Positions 35,101 through 45,264 of a stretch of DNA of 64,000 bases are shown here, piece by piece; positions within the stretch are counted from its first letter, which is position 1; the number at the start of each line of letters is the position of its first letter. Source of the stretch: Erythroxylum novogranatense (Eukaryota > Streptophyta > Magnoliopsida > Malpighiales > Erythroxylaceae); contig CM057233.1 in the NCBI GenBank assembly GCA_029891385.1, forward strand, positions 48,624,063-48,688,062, read 5' to 3'. Both the position numbers and the translations under genes were made by a program. Below the pieces are notes generated by a model. The model did not search any database. It saw only the letters and a list, made by a program, of their open reading frames with translations, and was not told the DNA's origin.

Positions 35101-37295
35101 TACTGTTCATACTGCACCTATACTTCACTTTAAAAGCAAGATTCAACACTCTTCTAATCAAAATTGGTCAGCACTTCCTTCACAAGAATTGTAGCCAAAT
35201 GTATCAATTTTAATTTAAGACAAACTTCACCTCAATTGCTTAACCACACAACTAGTTATGGCAAAAACATTGAAACATGTATAAGGTAACTTTTCCAGAT
35301 TTGCTACCTAAGTCTCCCCCTTTTATTCTAACATCATTCCTACATCAATTGGCATCCAATGTAATCACTAACACAACCATAATTTCATCAAGGCATTTAC
35401 TTGCATAAAGAGTAACAAATGGCAGCACACACTCACAAGTTTCTTCCCTTGATTAACTCTCATCTACCATCATACTAACATAATAAAAACAAGCCAAAAC
35501 TATTAATTCACATAAATCACCTACCATCTCATTTATCCTTACAAAATATACACTTATACCCATACAATCAACACACAAAATTTTTGCAAGTGATGCACAA
35601 GATGTCATAATTATTGATTCTAACCACTACTTTAAGGACACATAACTTAAATTCTTACCTAAACAAGCTTGAAAGCCTACACTCTTCAACTATCCCAAGT
35701 TCTCCCTTCCACCACTCCCACGGCAATCATCACCCATCACCACTATCATCATCATCAACACAAGGCTTAAGCTGGATTTGCATGAGAAGGAAGAAGGAGC
35801 AACCAAGTAAACAAGAAGGACTCTTTTTATGGGAGGATGAACACCAACGAAGAAGGAGAAATCAATGAAAGAAGAAGATGAAGGCACCTTCGGATGAGGG
35901 AGAAAGAGAGCATTTAAAAGCCCTTCTACTTTTGTTAAATATGAAGTGTCGTGGGATATTGGCTAAGCTTAGGATATTTATATATATATAACAAGTTTAA
36001 GTGGGCAAGTGACAAGTGTCACTTGCCACTTGTCCTGCGTTTACACATTTTTCGGGTCTCTTTCCAATTTCAATTCAATTTCTACTCCAAATTCCAATGG
36101 ATCAAAGTTATAAATTCTAAAATCATATCTCCAATTTCCCAGTGCCATTGGACAGTAATTTTCAATACCGGAAATCAGTCAGTCTGCCATTTGGCAATTT
36201 TTTTCGGTCCGGACATTGTTCCCGAAAAATTCTAGAAAAATTCCTAAATTTCACATAAATGTAAAACACACCAACATCAATTCCAATTCAATTTTTTATG
36301 CAAAAATAACATATTTTACACAATAAACACATATGCCGGGAACGGTCAGGAATGCATGTACAATCATGTGCATGTAAAAAATTTTCAAGTTATACATATA
36401 TGGAGGTCATATTAGGCATGACCATGCCGAGATACGTTTACACACTCGTAACCCATTCCAAATTACCATTTTATCCTTCCCATCCGTGATGGGATGTTAC
36501 ATTGGTGATGTAACATAGCTTGGAATGCCATTAAAGTTTGTAAGCATTTATTTTAGGAAGTTAATGAGATATGGATTTGAAAGATAAATTTGTGTATAAG
36601 ACATGGATTTGTGTATGGTTTTGAAATATGAACTTGTGTATGGATATGTCATATGAATTTGTATATGGATGAGATGAGTTGAATTCGAATGTAAGGTATC
36701 GGAAGAAGTTTTCCATTTAAGTTGTTGAGTTTTGTATATAAATTGTGGGTATATATACGTGTGTGGGAGATTTTTATGGAAAAAGAAAGATAAGTGTTTT
36801 TTTAAAAGATGAGATATGAGATATGATTGAATTGGAGGAATCATATAAATTGAGGCTTGAGTGGGATTGATAAAGTCCATTTGGCAATTGAAGTTGCTTT
36901 GAATGAGGGTGGATGAATCTCACATTTGAAATTGAAATTGTTTTGAATGATATTGAAAAAAAAAATTATATCGATTTAGATTGGTTTAGACCAAGTGTTT
37001 CTTTACAGTTTCCAACGTTTTTCTAAAGTATGCGTTTTCGGATGTCGGAGTTAAGAGTTTTGTCCTTAAGCGTTTTGTTTTCTTTGGTTCCTTAAGCTTT
37101 CGATTCCTTTGGTTTCCGCACACGCTTTTGATTCCTTTGGTTTTCGATCCGAAGTTGGCCACTTTTGGTTTTTTATTTCTTTCGTTTTCTTCCTCACGCG
37201 CTTTATTTGATTCCCCTTTTGATTTCTTTCATTTTCGTCCACTTTTTTTTTCGATTTATGATTCCGATGTTAGGTTTCAAAAACGGGTCCTAACA
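29183..37295 (+). repeat. 3' LTR of element B, split by a solo LTR
   Basis: It collinearly matches 23818-28506 except for the insertion at 33026-36501 and its duplicated TTGGT. Ignoring the insertion, its length is about 4.63 kb. It ends GGGTCCTAACA and is followed by ACTCC. Confidence 0.9.
33026..36501 (-). mobile_element. Solo LTR (3476 bp) inside LTR B
   Basis: TGTAACA..TGTTACA ends flanked by TTGGT (33021-33025 and 36502-36506). The uninterrupted site is visible in the other LTR of B near 27710-27725. No PBS, PPT or coding region is present, so it is a single LTR left after recombination. Orientation is inferred from its similarity to the right LTR of D (33274-33430 against 63414-63570). 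It contains modules of about 180-200 bp (CATAACTTT at 34362, 34543, 34946) and a 54-bp duplicated block (33706-33810). Confidence 0.85.
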
Positions 37296-37965
37296 ACTCC
37301 TCTTGGAGAGCAAGTGGCTTGCGATGAAGTATATACTGCTTATGAGATAAAGATCGGTGATGCTGTGTTAGAGGCAGATCTTATTCCCCTAGATCTCTAG
37401 GATTTCGAGGTGATTTTGGGGATTGACTGATTAGAAAGGTATCACGCCAGAGTTGACTATTTTAAGAAAGAAGTGGAGTTTGAACCTCAGGATGGAGTTT
37501 TGATTAAATTTACTGGAGACCGATGGGTACTCCCGAGTTGTTTGATATCGGGGATCAAGGCCAAGAGGTTGATTCGCCAGGGATGCCAGGCATTCCTTGC
37601 ACATGTAATTGGCACTTCAACAAAGAGGGTTGAACTGGGAGATGTCCCCATTGTATGCGAGTTCCCTGATGTTTTTCCGGAGGAGTTGCCTGGATTGCCA
37701 CTTGATCGGGAGTTTTCTGGGGTTAGCTGGTTATTATCGAAGATTTGTTGAGGGTTTCTCAATGCTTGCAACTTTTTTGTCGAGGCTCACCCGAAAGGGA
37801 ATAAAATTTCAATGGGACGATAAATGTGAGTCGAGTTTCCAAGAGCTGAAGAAACAGCTGACATCTGTGCCAATACTGTCTTTACCTACCCAAGGGACTG
37901 GGTATGAGGTATACAGTGATGCCAGTCGCCAGGGACTTGACTGTGTACTTATGCAGGCCGGGTGA
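37296..37965 (+). pseudogene. pol: Element C protease end, RT remnant and RNase H start
   Basis: Resumes the protease (ACDEVYTAYEIKIGDAVLEA, then PLDL-stop-DFEVILGID-stop-LERY, where CAG and TGG codons are likely to have become TAG and TGA). The RT N-terminal part is readable as CEFPDVFPEELPGLP. At about 37716 the text jumps to LAGYYRRFVEGF in another frame. Everything between, the whole catalytic RT core with its YVDD box, is deleted. RNase H begins with EVYSDASRQGLDCVLMQAG, then a TGA. Element 2 is inserted after GGTGA (37961-37965). Confidence 0.85.
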
Positions 37966-39764
37966 TGTAGGAAAATCCCGGGAGGAACATCACATGTTCC
38001 AGCAGCGGAAACAAAAAATTTTTATTCCCGGGACCTTCCCAAACCGGGATCCCGTGTCGGTATGAAAACCTCAAACTGAATAGCCAATAGAGACTATCTC
38101 TAAAGGTATCCACGCAGAGATCGAAAACCTAACGGATCAAACACTTTTGACCGGGAATAGCTAGAACAGAATAAGAGCTGCTAGACCCTACCTACGTCAC
38201 GAGAGCTTGAGATCACGTTGGAACTTTGCTTTGGAGAAGAGAGATCGATGGTTGCTTGAGAAAAGAAGAAATGAATTCCAAAATCACCTTAAGCAACTCT
38301 TAAGCTTTCTCCTTTCTCTTCCACGCAAGAACCTCGGCTATCACCTTCCAAAAGCCATCTTATGTATTTCTTTAACAATTAAAGATGCTTCCTTAAGAAG
38401 CTTACATATGGATGATTAATGGCCATTCATGTCTTTAATGAATAAAGTAATAAGCTTTGAAAAGTCAAAGCTTCTCATCCCTTCTCCCATTCCAACGTGC
38501 AAGGCTATATATTTATATATATTAATTAATTATTTACTTAATTAATTAATATATATAATTATAAGCGATCCAATCAAGCTGGGTCGGTCTATAAACTCCA
38601 TCGGCCCCGATCTTGAAACAGACTCAAAACCTTTCTTAGCAATATTGATGTCGCGATCTCATCGGGACATATCCCAATCCATTGGGATCCATTTAATCTT
38701 AATGCTCTCCATAATTGGAACTCGTCCAATTACTATTTTACTGATTCTCTGAGTCACTCTTATGCGTGTGACCCTTTAGGTTCCCGGTTATGTTGGCCAC
38801 TTAGATTAACAATTAATCTGAGCAAGTCATGAGCGGTATCTAGCAACACATCATGACCCCAATTGACCGGAAAGTAATTGGTTTGATGAATTCATCACGA
38901 ACCGGATCACGAACCCTTCCATGTATAATTCTTGTGCAATTCGTCCTTTCATCATCCTATACCCCACTTGGTTATGAGTATGGCTAATATGTCAACTCTT
39001 ACTAGACTAAGTCTAGCCCAGTGAAATCAGTTCTGTCGAGGACTCATTACTTTATATGTCCATGAAGACACTCTTCATGACATAGTCATGCTCTGTCGAG
39101 ACTTAAAGTAATGATCTGACGAGGCGGTATCTCTTACGTTCTCACGAGTGATGAATCCTTATTGGCTACTCAATTACCTTGAATACCTCAAATCGTACCC
39201 AAGCACCATCCTATGGTGACCTCTGGAAGGCCACAAGGAATGGAGTCAAAATACAGGATCGAGATCAAGATATCCTTGAGTACCTCAAGTCTAAGGATAC
39301 TTGCACCATTCTATGATGAGATTATCAACGACATTAAATCCATGTGATGATCTCATGGCGAGTCATCCAATGAACTTACTACCACTAGTAAGCATCCATA
39401 TGTCAACTCTAAATATCTCATATTTACAGCTTACGAGATCCACCGCTTGATCCAATCAAGGAGTATGACATATGTTAGTGCATCCGGATTAATGATGTCC
39501 GGTCTCATTAATCCTATGACTAGGAAAATTTAGATCTTGACATAATTGCACATGATAGGAATCTCAAGATTATGATCACATCATAATTTCCTTCATGCTA
39601 TGTCATATATCATGGACTTCATTAATTTGATTAAAGATCAATATCAATTCATAAAGAACATCAAATAAATGAAACATGCCTTTCTTTATTTATTCATAAA
39701 GTCTCATACATGACTATGAACAAAAAGCGCTAAAGGGGATTGCCTTTAGGGCACTACTCTAACA
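37966..39764 (-). repeat. 3' LTR of element 2
   Basis: TGTAGG..CTAACA in plus-strand reading, 1799 bp. Minus-strand TATA TATATAAATATATAGCC at 38504-38520, inside an AATTAATTAA-rich patch. Unlike the related LTR of element 1 it has no AAGTCGACTT block at its end. Confidence 0.95.
38504..38520 (-). promoter_or_regulatory. TATA box of the element 2 LTR
   Basis: TATATAAATATATAGCC on the minus strand; the same string occurs in the 5' LTR at 55333-55349, where it would drive the element. Confidence 0.55.
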
Positions 39765-41956
39765 ATCTCCCACTTGACCTAAAGCCAATCGCCTTGGTAT
39801 CTAATACCATAAGCGAGTACATGAGAATCAAAATTCTTCTGTGACAATGGCTTCGTCAACGGATCAGCAATGTTCTGCTCTGTGGGAATCCTCTCGATCG
39901 CGACATCACCTCTAGCAATGATCTCTCGAATCAGATGATATCTGCGGAGTATGTGTTTAGATCGTTAGTGAGACCTCGGTTCTTTTGCTTGAGCAATAGC
40001 CCCATTGTTGTCACAATACAATTGTATGGGTCCATCACAACTAGGAACCACACCAAGTTCAGAAATGAACTTCTTGATCCAACGACTTCCTTTGCCGCCT
40101 CGATGCGAAGAATGTACTCGCTTCTCGGTCGTCGAATCGTGATCGTCTCTTGTTTGGAACTCTTCCAATGACCGCTCCGCCGTTTAGCGTGAAAACATAA
40201 CTCGACCGATCTGAAGTCATCCTTGTCGATTAGGCTGGCATCCGTATGCTCGCTCACTGGAGATTTCCATCTCCATATATCAAGAAAACATCCTTAGTCC
40301 TTCGCAGTACTTGAGGATATTCTTGTGACCACCCATGACCCTCACGAGGATCCGATTGGTATCTGCCGTGACACTCGAGCATACGATACATCGAGCCTCG
40401 TACATAACATAGCATACATGATTGATCCTACTGCAGATGCATACGGGATCGATCCATGCGAATCCTCTCATCTTGTGTCTTAGGACACATAGATTTCGAG
40501 TGTTATCCATGAGTAATGGGAAGAAACCCTCTCTTGGATTGCTCCATGCTAAACCTCTTTAGCATCTTGTCTATGTCGATGATTGTGAAAGACCAAGCAA
40601 CCTCTTTGATCTATCTCTATAGATCTTTATCCCAAGGATATAAGTTGCTTCACTAAGGTCTTTCATCGTAAATTGCTTTGACAACCAAATTTTAGCGACA
40701 GCATCAATGAGACATCGTTTCCGAGTAACGATATGTCATCTACATACAACACAAGGAAAACGATTGCATTCCCATTAACCTTCTTGTACACACGGTGTTC
40801 ATCCGGATTTTGTGAGAAACCAAACTCTTTGATTGACTCATCAAAGCGGATGTTCCAACTCTGGATGCTTGCTTCATCCATAGATGGATTTACGAAGCTT
40901 GCATACCTTTTCGCCATCATTTGAAGTGAAGCCCTCTGGTTGTGTCATGTACACATCCTCGGCGATTTTCGTTAAGGAAAGCGTCTTCACATCCATTTGC
41001 CATATCTCATAATCATAATGAGCAAAGATGGCTAGAGTATCCGAATGGATTTAAGCATTGCTACGAAATGAAGGTCTCGTCATAGTCAACTCCTTGTCTT
41101 TGGCGAAATCCTTTAGCCACAAGCCTTGCTTTATGGTAATCACATTACCATCCATGACGGTTTTCTTCTTGAAAACCCATTTGCACCCTATAGGTTTTAT
41201 CCCTTGGTGCATCGACCAAAGTCCATACTTGGTTTATGTACATGGAATCCATTTCGCTTTCATGGCACAAGCCATTTTGGACTCTGAACTTTTCGAACCT
41301 CTTCATAGGTAGCAGGCTCATCATTTTCTATGAGCAATCGTCATTCTGTTAAACACAAGAAATCCATATCTCTAGGAACGGTCGCATCCTACTTGACCTC
41401 TTCGTGTGTGCAATGAAGGTTGAATTACTTCATCCGAATGAGTGGCAGTCTCGAGTTCGAGCGATTGATCTGTGCTTGTTTGAGCATCTTGAACTTCTTC
41501 AAGTTCGACTTTGCTCCCATTGTCTTCTTGCAGAAGAAACTCTTTCTCTAAAAAGACAGCATGCTTCGAAACAAACACCTTTTGTTCCTCAGCTAGGTAG
41601 AATTGATATCCCATGGTCTCTTTAGGATATCCTACAAACAAACACTTGTCAGACTTTGCTTCAAGCTTATCTGACTGAATTCACTGCTTCACGTAAGCAG
41701 GACAACCCCATACTTTCAAATGAGAAAGATAAGGTTTTCTGTTAGTCCACATCTCATATGGAGTAACATCAACTGTCTTAGAGGGAACTCTGTTTAGCAA
41801 GTAAGCAATTCTCTAAACATACCCCCAAAACGATTTTGGTAACTTTTTGAAACCCATCATTGATCGTACCATGTCCAACAAGGTTCGATTTCTCCTTTCA
41901 GCCACACCGTTGTGCTGCGGCGTGTAAGGAGGAGTCCACTGAGATAAAATGCCATT
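39765..41956 (-). pseudogene. pol: Element 2 pol, second part: integrase C-terminus, RT, RNase H
   Basis: PPT (minus AAGTGGGAGAT) at 39765-39776. RNase H C-terminal half at 39930-40260: WIKKFISELGVVPS and LYCDNNGAIAQAKEPRSH. RT at about 40500-41360, with the intact catalytic box YVDD at 40735-40746 in VLYVDDISLLGND. The integrase C-terminal part at 41372-41641 reads MFVGYPKETMGYQFYLAEEQ. The integrase core continues in 50963-51619 across element 3. Frameshifts are frequent, and some sit at CTG/CAG/CCGG sites, so part of the damage may be consensus error. Confidence 0.88.
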
Positions 41957-42439
41957 ATCTCTGTAAGTGATCTAGAAGGGGGGGTTGAATAGATCTTAAA
42001 ATTCTTTGAAAATTTCTACAAGAAAATCAGAAGTTAAACACACAAAATAATTTAAATAAACTTAAATGAAATAGTATAGGAAGAAGATCAAACACTCGTT
42101 TTATAGAGGTTCTATGCTAAGACCTCGTCCTCTACCTAAGCTCCCACTTAGGATTTTGCCAATCACTTTATTTGCACACTTTGTAGTTGAGTGTGAACTT
42201 TTTACAACTTCACTTGAATTCCGGCTCAAGCAACCTTTACACACGATTTGTATTACGGCACAAATCCTACCTCACGTGACCTTTCCTCTAGCCACTCAAT
42301 TTTAACAACACAATGTAAAAATTGAAGAACAAATGCTCAAGGTAATTTGTAACAATATAAGAGCAATAATGAGCAATGTGAAGCAATAAGAGAGTATTTG
42401 AGCTTATAGAACTTATATCTCATCTCCTTGCTTCATCCT

Positions 42440-42449
42440 CTATTTATAG
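42440..42449 (-). promoter_or_regulatory. TATA box of the element 3 LTR
   Basis: CTATAAATAG on the minus strand; the copy in the 5' LTR is at 50391-50400. The palindrome array lies 120-340 bp upstream of it, a typical place for transcription-factor sites. Confidence 0.65.
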
Positions 42450-42568
42450 TCAAAGAAATATAGCTGTTGGAGCTCTTCTAGCCGTTGCTTGATTTGATAT
42501 AGTCGTTGCTTGATCTTCTCCATTCCATTTTTAGCAAATTGGACCGTTGGAGTGAATCGTGCTTCAAT

Positions 42569-42782
42569 AAGTCGACTTATCGAATACATAAGTCGACTTG
42601 TTTCAACCATTTACGTAAAACATGTACCTCCGCTCTCTAATAAGTCGACTTGTTATGTATAAGTCGACTTGTTTCCTCGATAAGTCAACTTGTTTCTCCC
42701 GATAAGTCGACTTGTTTGCTATAAGTCGACTTATGCGAGTTCATCTTCATATGCAAGCCATCTTGTAATGTGTAAGTCGACT
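42569..42782. promoter_or_regulatory. AAGTCGACTT palindrome array, 3' LTR of element 3
   Basis: Copies start at 42569, 42590, 42642, 42661, 42682 (AAGTCAACTT), 42703, 42723 and 42773, with a weak variant at 42754. Most spacings are 19-21 bp. The matching array of the 5' LTR is at about 50510-50731. Palindrome clusters are known in LTRs of other Sireviruses; this particular sequence I do not recognise. Confidence 0.85.
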
Positions 42783-43029
42783 TGTTTAGCCTTCAATAGT
42801 AACATTCGTTCAAATCCTCTAGAATCTTCATCTTTTATGCCACTTATACTTAGAATGAACCCCTTTCTTGATTTTTCAATAATTAAACATTTGCTCATCT
42901 TGTTTTGCATGATTCTTTCCTTGAGTAACACTGAAAATAATTTCTTAACTAATTCTAGATATTTTATTATTATCAAAACATAAAGGATTTAATTTGTCAA
43001 CCACCATTGGTCCAACAATCTCCCCTTTT

Positions 43030-43414
43030 GATAATGACAAAATATTTAGAAATTGACAAGAAATTTGAAAGATATAAAATATGATCAAGGTTTCCCTTGT
43101 CTTGATGGTTAGTTGTCTCCCCTTAATTAAAGAATTAATGAATAAATATTAAAGCATGTTCACTCCCCTAAATCAAATATCAATTTCAATCTTACTCCCC
43201 TTTTGTCATGATCAATAAATCAAAAGATTAAAATAGCAAAAATCCAAAATTCAAAAGATAAATACAATGAAACACATAATAGAAATGTCATACCAAAGAA
43301 AACAAGTAAATGAAATGAAACACATAAAGCAAGTAAACACAAGTTCAAATGTTGGTCAAGGCACAATGCAATACACATCAAGATGAAGAATCATCGTGCC
43401 TACACCCTAGCTTA
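43030..43414 (-). other. Element 3 3' untranslated stretch
   Basis: About 385 AT-rich bases between the accessory ORF and the PPT (minus ATCAAAAGGGGAGAT, 43018-43032). I see no gene and no clear repeat. Confidence 0.6.
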
Positions 43415-44666
43415 TCAAAAATCTTCTTGATGCTCTTTTCCAATCGGGTAAGAATCTGCGATTTTCATCAATTTTCCTTTCGGTCTAATCAAAGTATCTT
43501 GTTGATCATCATGTCGCTCATTAATCTCATCCAACTGATCACGGAGTTCTTGAATGTCGGTTTGTGATACCTCACTCCTTTCTACATTACGAGGCCGTGA
43601 ACTACAGGACGATCTGTTGTCTAGATCGTTTCTCGAAGAAGCTTGCTCACCTACCAAAGTCAACCCAAGCTTTTCTACATGATAGGAATAGACCCAACCT
43701 TTCTCAACTTATCCAACCGACTTCATGCTTCTTAGGTTATAAGGTGTGAACCTCCAGCTCTGCGGATAGGGAAAACTAGCATAGAGTCCAAGTCACATCT
43801 TCTAACTTTGAGAGATATGGGTGATCGATCTTTGCGTAAGGCATTCTGTATACGGACTAATTTCCCTTTCAGTTGTCCACGTAATAAGCTTGCTTTTCTC
43901 CTCATCATTTGAATAATCAAACTCGAAAAGTTTATTTTCGACCCTCCTCCATATGCCACAAAATTTCCTTATCCAAGCGGTGATCGATTATTGCTAGCCT
44001 TCTTAGGAAACACAACTCATTAACAACGTAATGCAATAAGCGATAATTTAAAGGTAAATCCATTGCCTCGAATGGAGGGAATGGTCGAACATAGCCAATC
44101 AACAAGTCAGCACCTTTTTCCTCGGTATAGCGAAATTTTCTTGACTTCCTCATCGATATCGCCCTCGGCATTTCTTAAAATCTCATAATCAATAAGCGAT
44201 GCTCTAGGCCTAACTCCTCCTCTGGCAAATTAAACATCGTACATAAGTCGATTATTTGAGATAGAAAGCTTTCCGTTAATTTTGAAGACAAGAGAACTCC
44301 TTCTTCAACATTGCTTCTAATCACAAACAGATTTGCATAAAATTCCTTTACCACTTCTTTATAGATAATATCATGAAAACCTAAAACTCTTTTAACCCAA
44401 GATTCACAATTTCGAAAATACCTCAGAGAACTCACTTCTATCAAGCTCAATCAATCAAATATCATAGAGGGAATTAAGACTTCTTCTTTCAATACCTTGT
44501 AATACACATTTGAGCATCCTTGAGGCGAATCTAGGTTCAAGAACATCATCCTCCTTATCGCATCTCCTCTTGAAGAAGACCCACGAACCCGTGGCTTTGG
44601 AGGAACCTGAGGATCTTGAGATGGAGTGGATTCTTTTCCTTTTTGAGAAGTTTTTCTTGGAGCCAT
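43415..44666 (-). pseudogene. Accessory ORF downstream of pol in element 3
   Basis: Same strand as gag-pol, between RNase H and the 3' LTR. It starts at an ATG in good context (CTTCCATGGCTCC, 44666) with a Lys/Ser/Pro-rich N-terminus MAPRKTSQKGKESTPSQDPQ. A single TGA (44451-44453) interrupts the frame, which continues with WVKRVLGFHD and VVKEFYANLFVIRSNVEEGV, then LPEEELGLEHRLL. It then shifts frame to KFRYTEEKGADLLIGYVRPF and AIIDHRLDKEILWHMEEG (43932-44171). It ends with a charged, coiled-coil-like part with DIQELRDQLDEINERHDDQQ (43415-43663). The EFYAN block resembles the family annotated as putative plant transposon protein (PF20167, from memory); I did not check this. No transmembrane segment is seen, so it does not look like an env. 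Function unknown. Confidence 0.7.
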
Positions 44667-45264
44667 GGAAGATCTAGAGAGAAGAAGTAAGAAAACGCAG
44701 ATTTGGGGTTAGGGTTTTAAGAAGGGGTTTTCGAAAAGAGGGAAGGATTAGAGAAGGTAATGAGTGGGTAGTGAGTGGGTGAAAGTTGAAAATGGATGGG
44801 TGAAGGAGATTTAAGGGTATGTGCGAAACAAGTCGAGTTGAGAGAAAGGGTTTAGGGTTTTGAGGAGAAAGTCTGCGGAGAAGATGAAGAGAAAGGTTTT
44901 AAAACGCCTCGTCCGATAATAAGTCGACTTGTTTCCAAAATAAGTCGACTTATCGACTATAATAAGTCGACTTATTTTCCAAATAAGTCGAGTTATTTTC
45001 CGATTTTCTGTTTGCCCAAGACACTAATTTCCTCATACCTCGACTTGATGATGGTCGATCAAACAGTATGTCCAAAATTCCCGAATAATTCATTTAAATT
45101 TTCCTAAGTAAACAACACGATGAATGTATCTTGGATGTGATTGCATAAATGCCTTAAATTTTGACCATTTGATGTAAATGTAACCAAACATAAACTCAAC
45201 CAAATGAATGTAAATCACACATTCCTAGTCTCAATTTAATATTCACAAACACATCTTCCTTAAG
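44667..45264 (-). other. Spacer between pol and accessory ORF, with palindromes
   Basis: About 600 bp with no ORF. It holds four AAGTCGACTT-like sites at 44921, 44942, 44964 and 44984, spaced 20-22 bp, some 260-340 bp upstream of the accessory ATG. The part next to the ORF resembles a plant 5' leader (AAAACCCTAACCCC on the minus strand near 44705). Confidence 0.7.
44921..44993. promoter_or_regulatory. AAGTCGACTT array upstream of the accessory ORF
   Basis: Three exact palindromes and one variant (AAGTCGAGTT) at spacings of 21, 22 and 20 bp, the same motif and phasing as in this element's LTRs but in its internal region. It may be a separate promoter for the accessory ORF; that is inference. 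Confidence 0.7.

Larger units (their letters stand above)
23818..37295 (+). mobile_element. Element B: giant-LTR non-autonomous Gypsy-type retrotransposon
   Basis: 5' LTR 23818-28506 (4689 bp), PBS, 676-bp internal region, PPT, 3' LTR 29183-37295 (which holds a nested solo LTR). ACTCC flanks both ends (23813-23817 and 37296-37300). LTR ends are TGTTGG..CCAACA in the 5' copy; the 3' copy starts TGATGAACC because of substitutions. No protein-coding capacity is seen. The ends, PPT context and LTR modules are shared with element A on the opposite strand, so A and B form one group. It interrupts the protease of element C. Confidence 0.88.
41962..43017 (-). repeat. 3' LTR of element 3
   Basis: TGTAAG..CCAACA in plus reading. 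A TATA box (minus CTATAAATAG, 42440-42449) and, upstream of it on the minus strand, eight AAGTCGACTT-like palindromes at 42569-42782. Confidence 0.95.

Noticed and set aside
35614..35868. Possible small host protein in the solo LTR
   Set aside because: Low-complexity reading inside an LTR, with overlapping antisense ORF and no family match that I recognise.
43415..44666. Envelope-like gene
   Set aside because: The position would fit, but no signal peptide or membrane-spanning segment is visible in any readable part.
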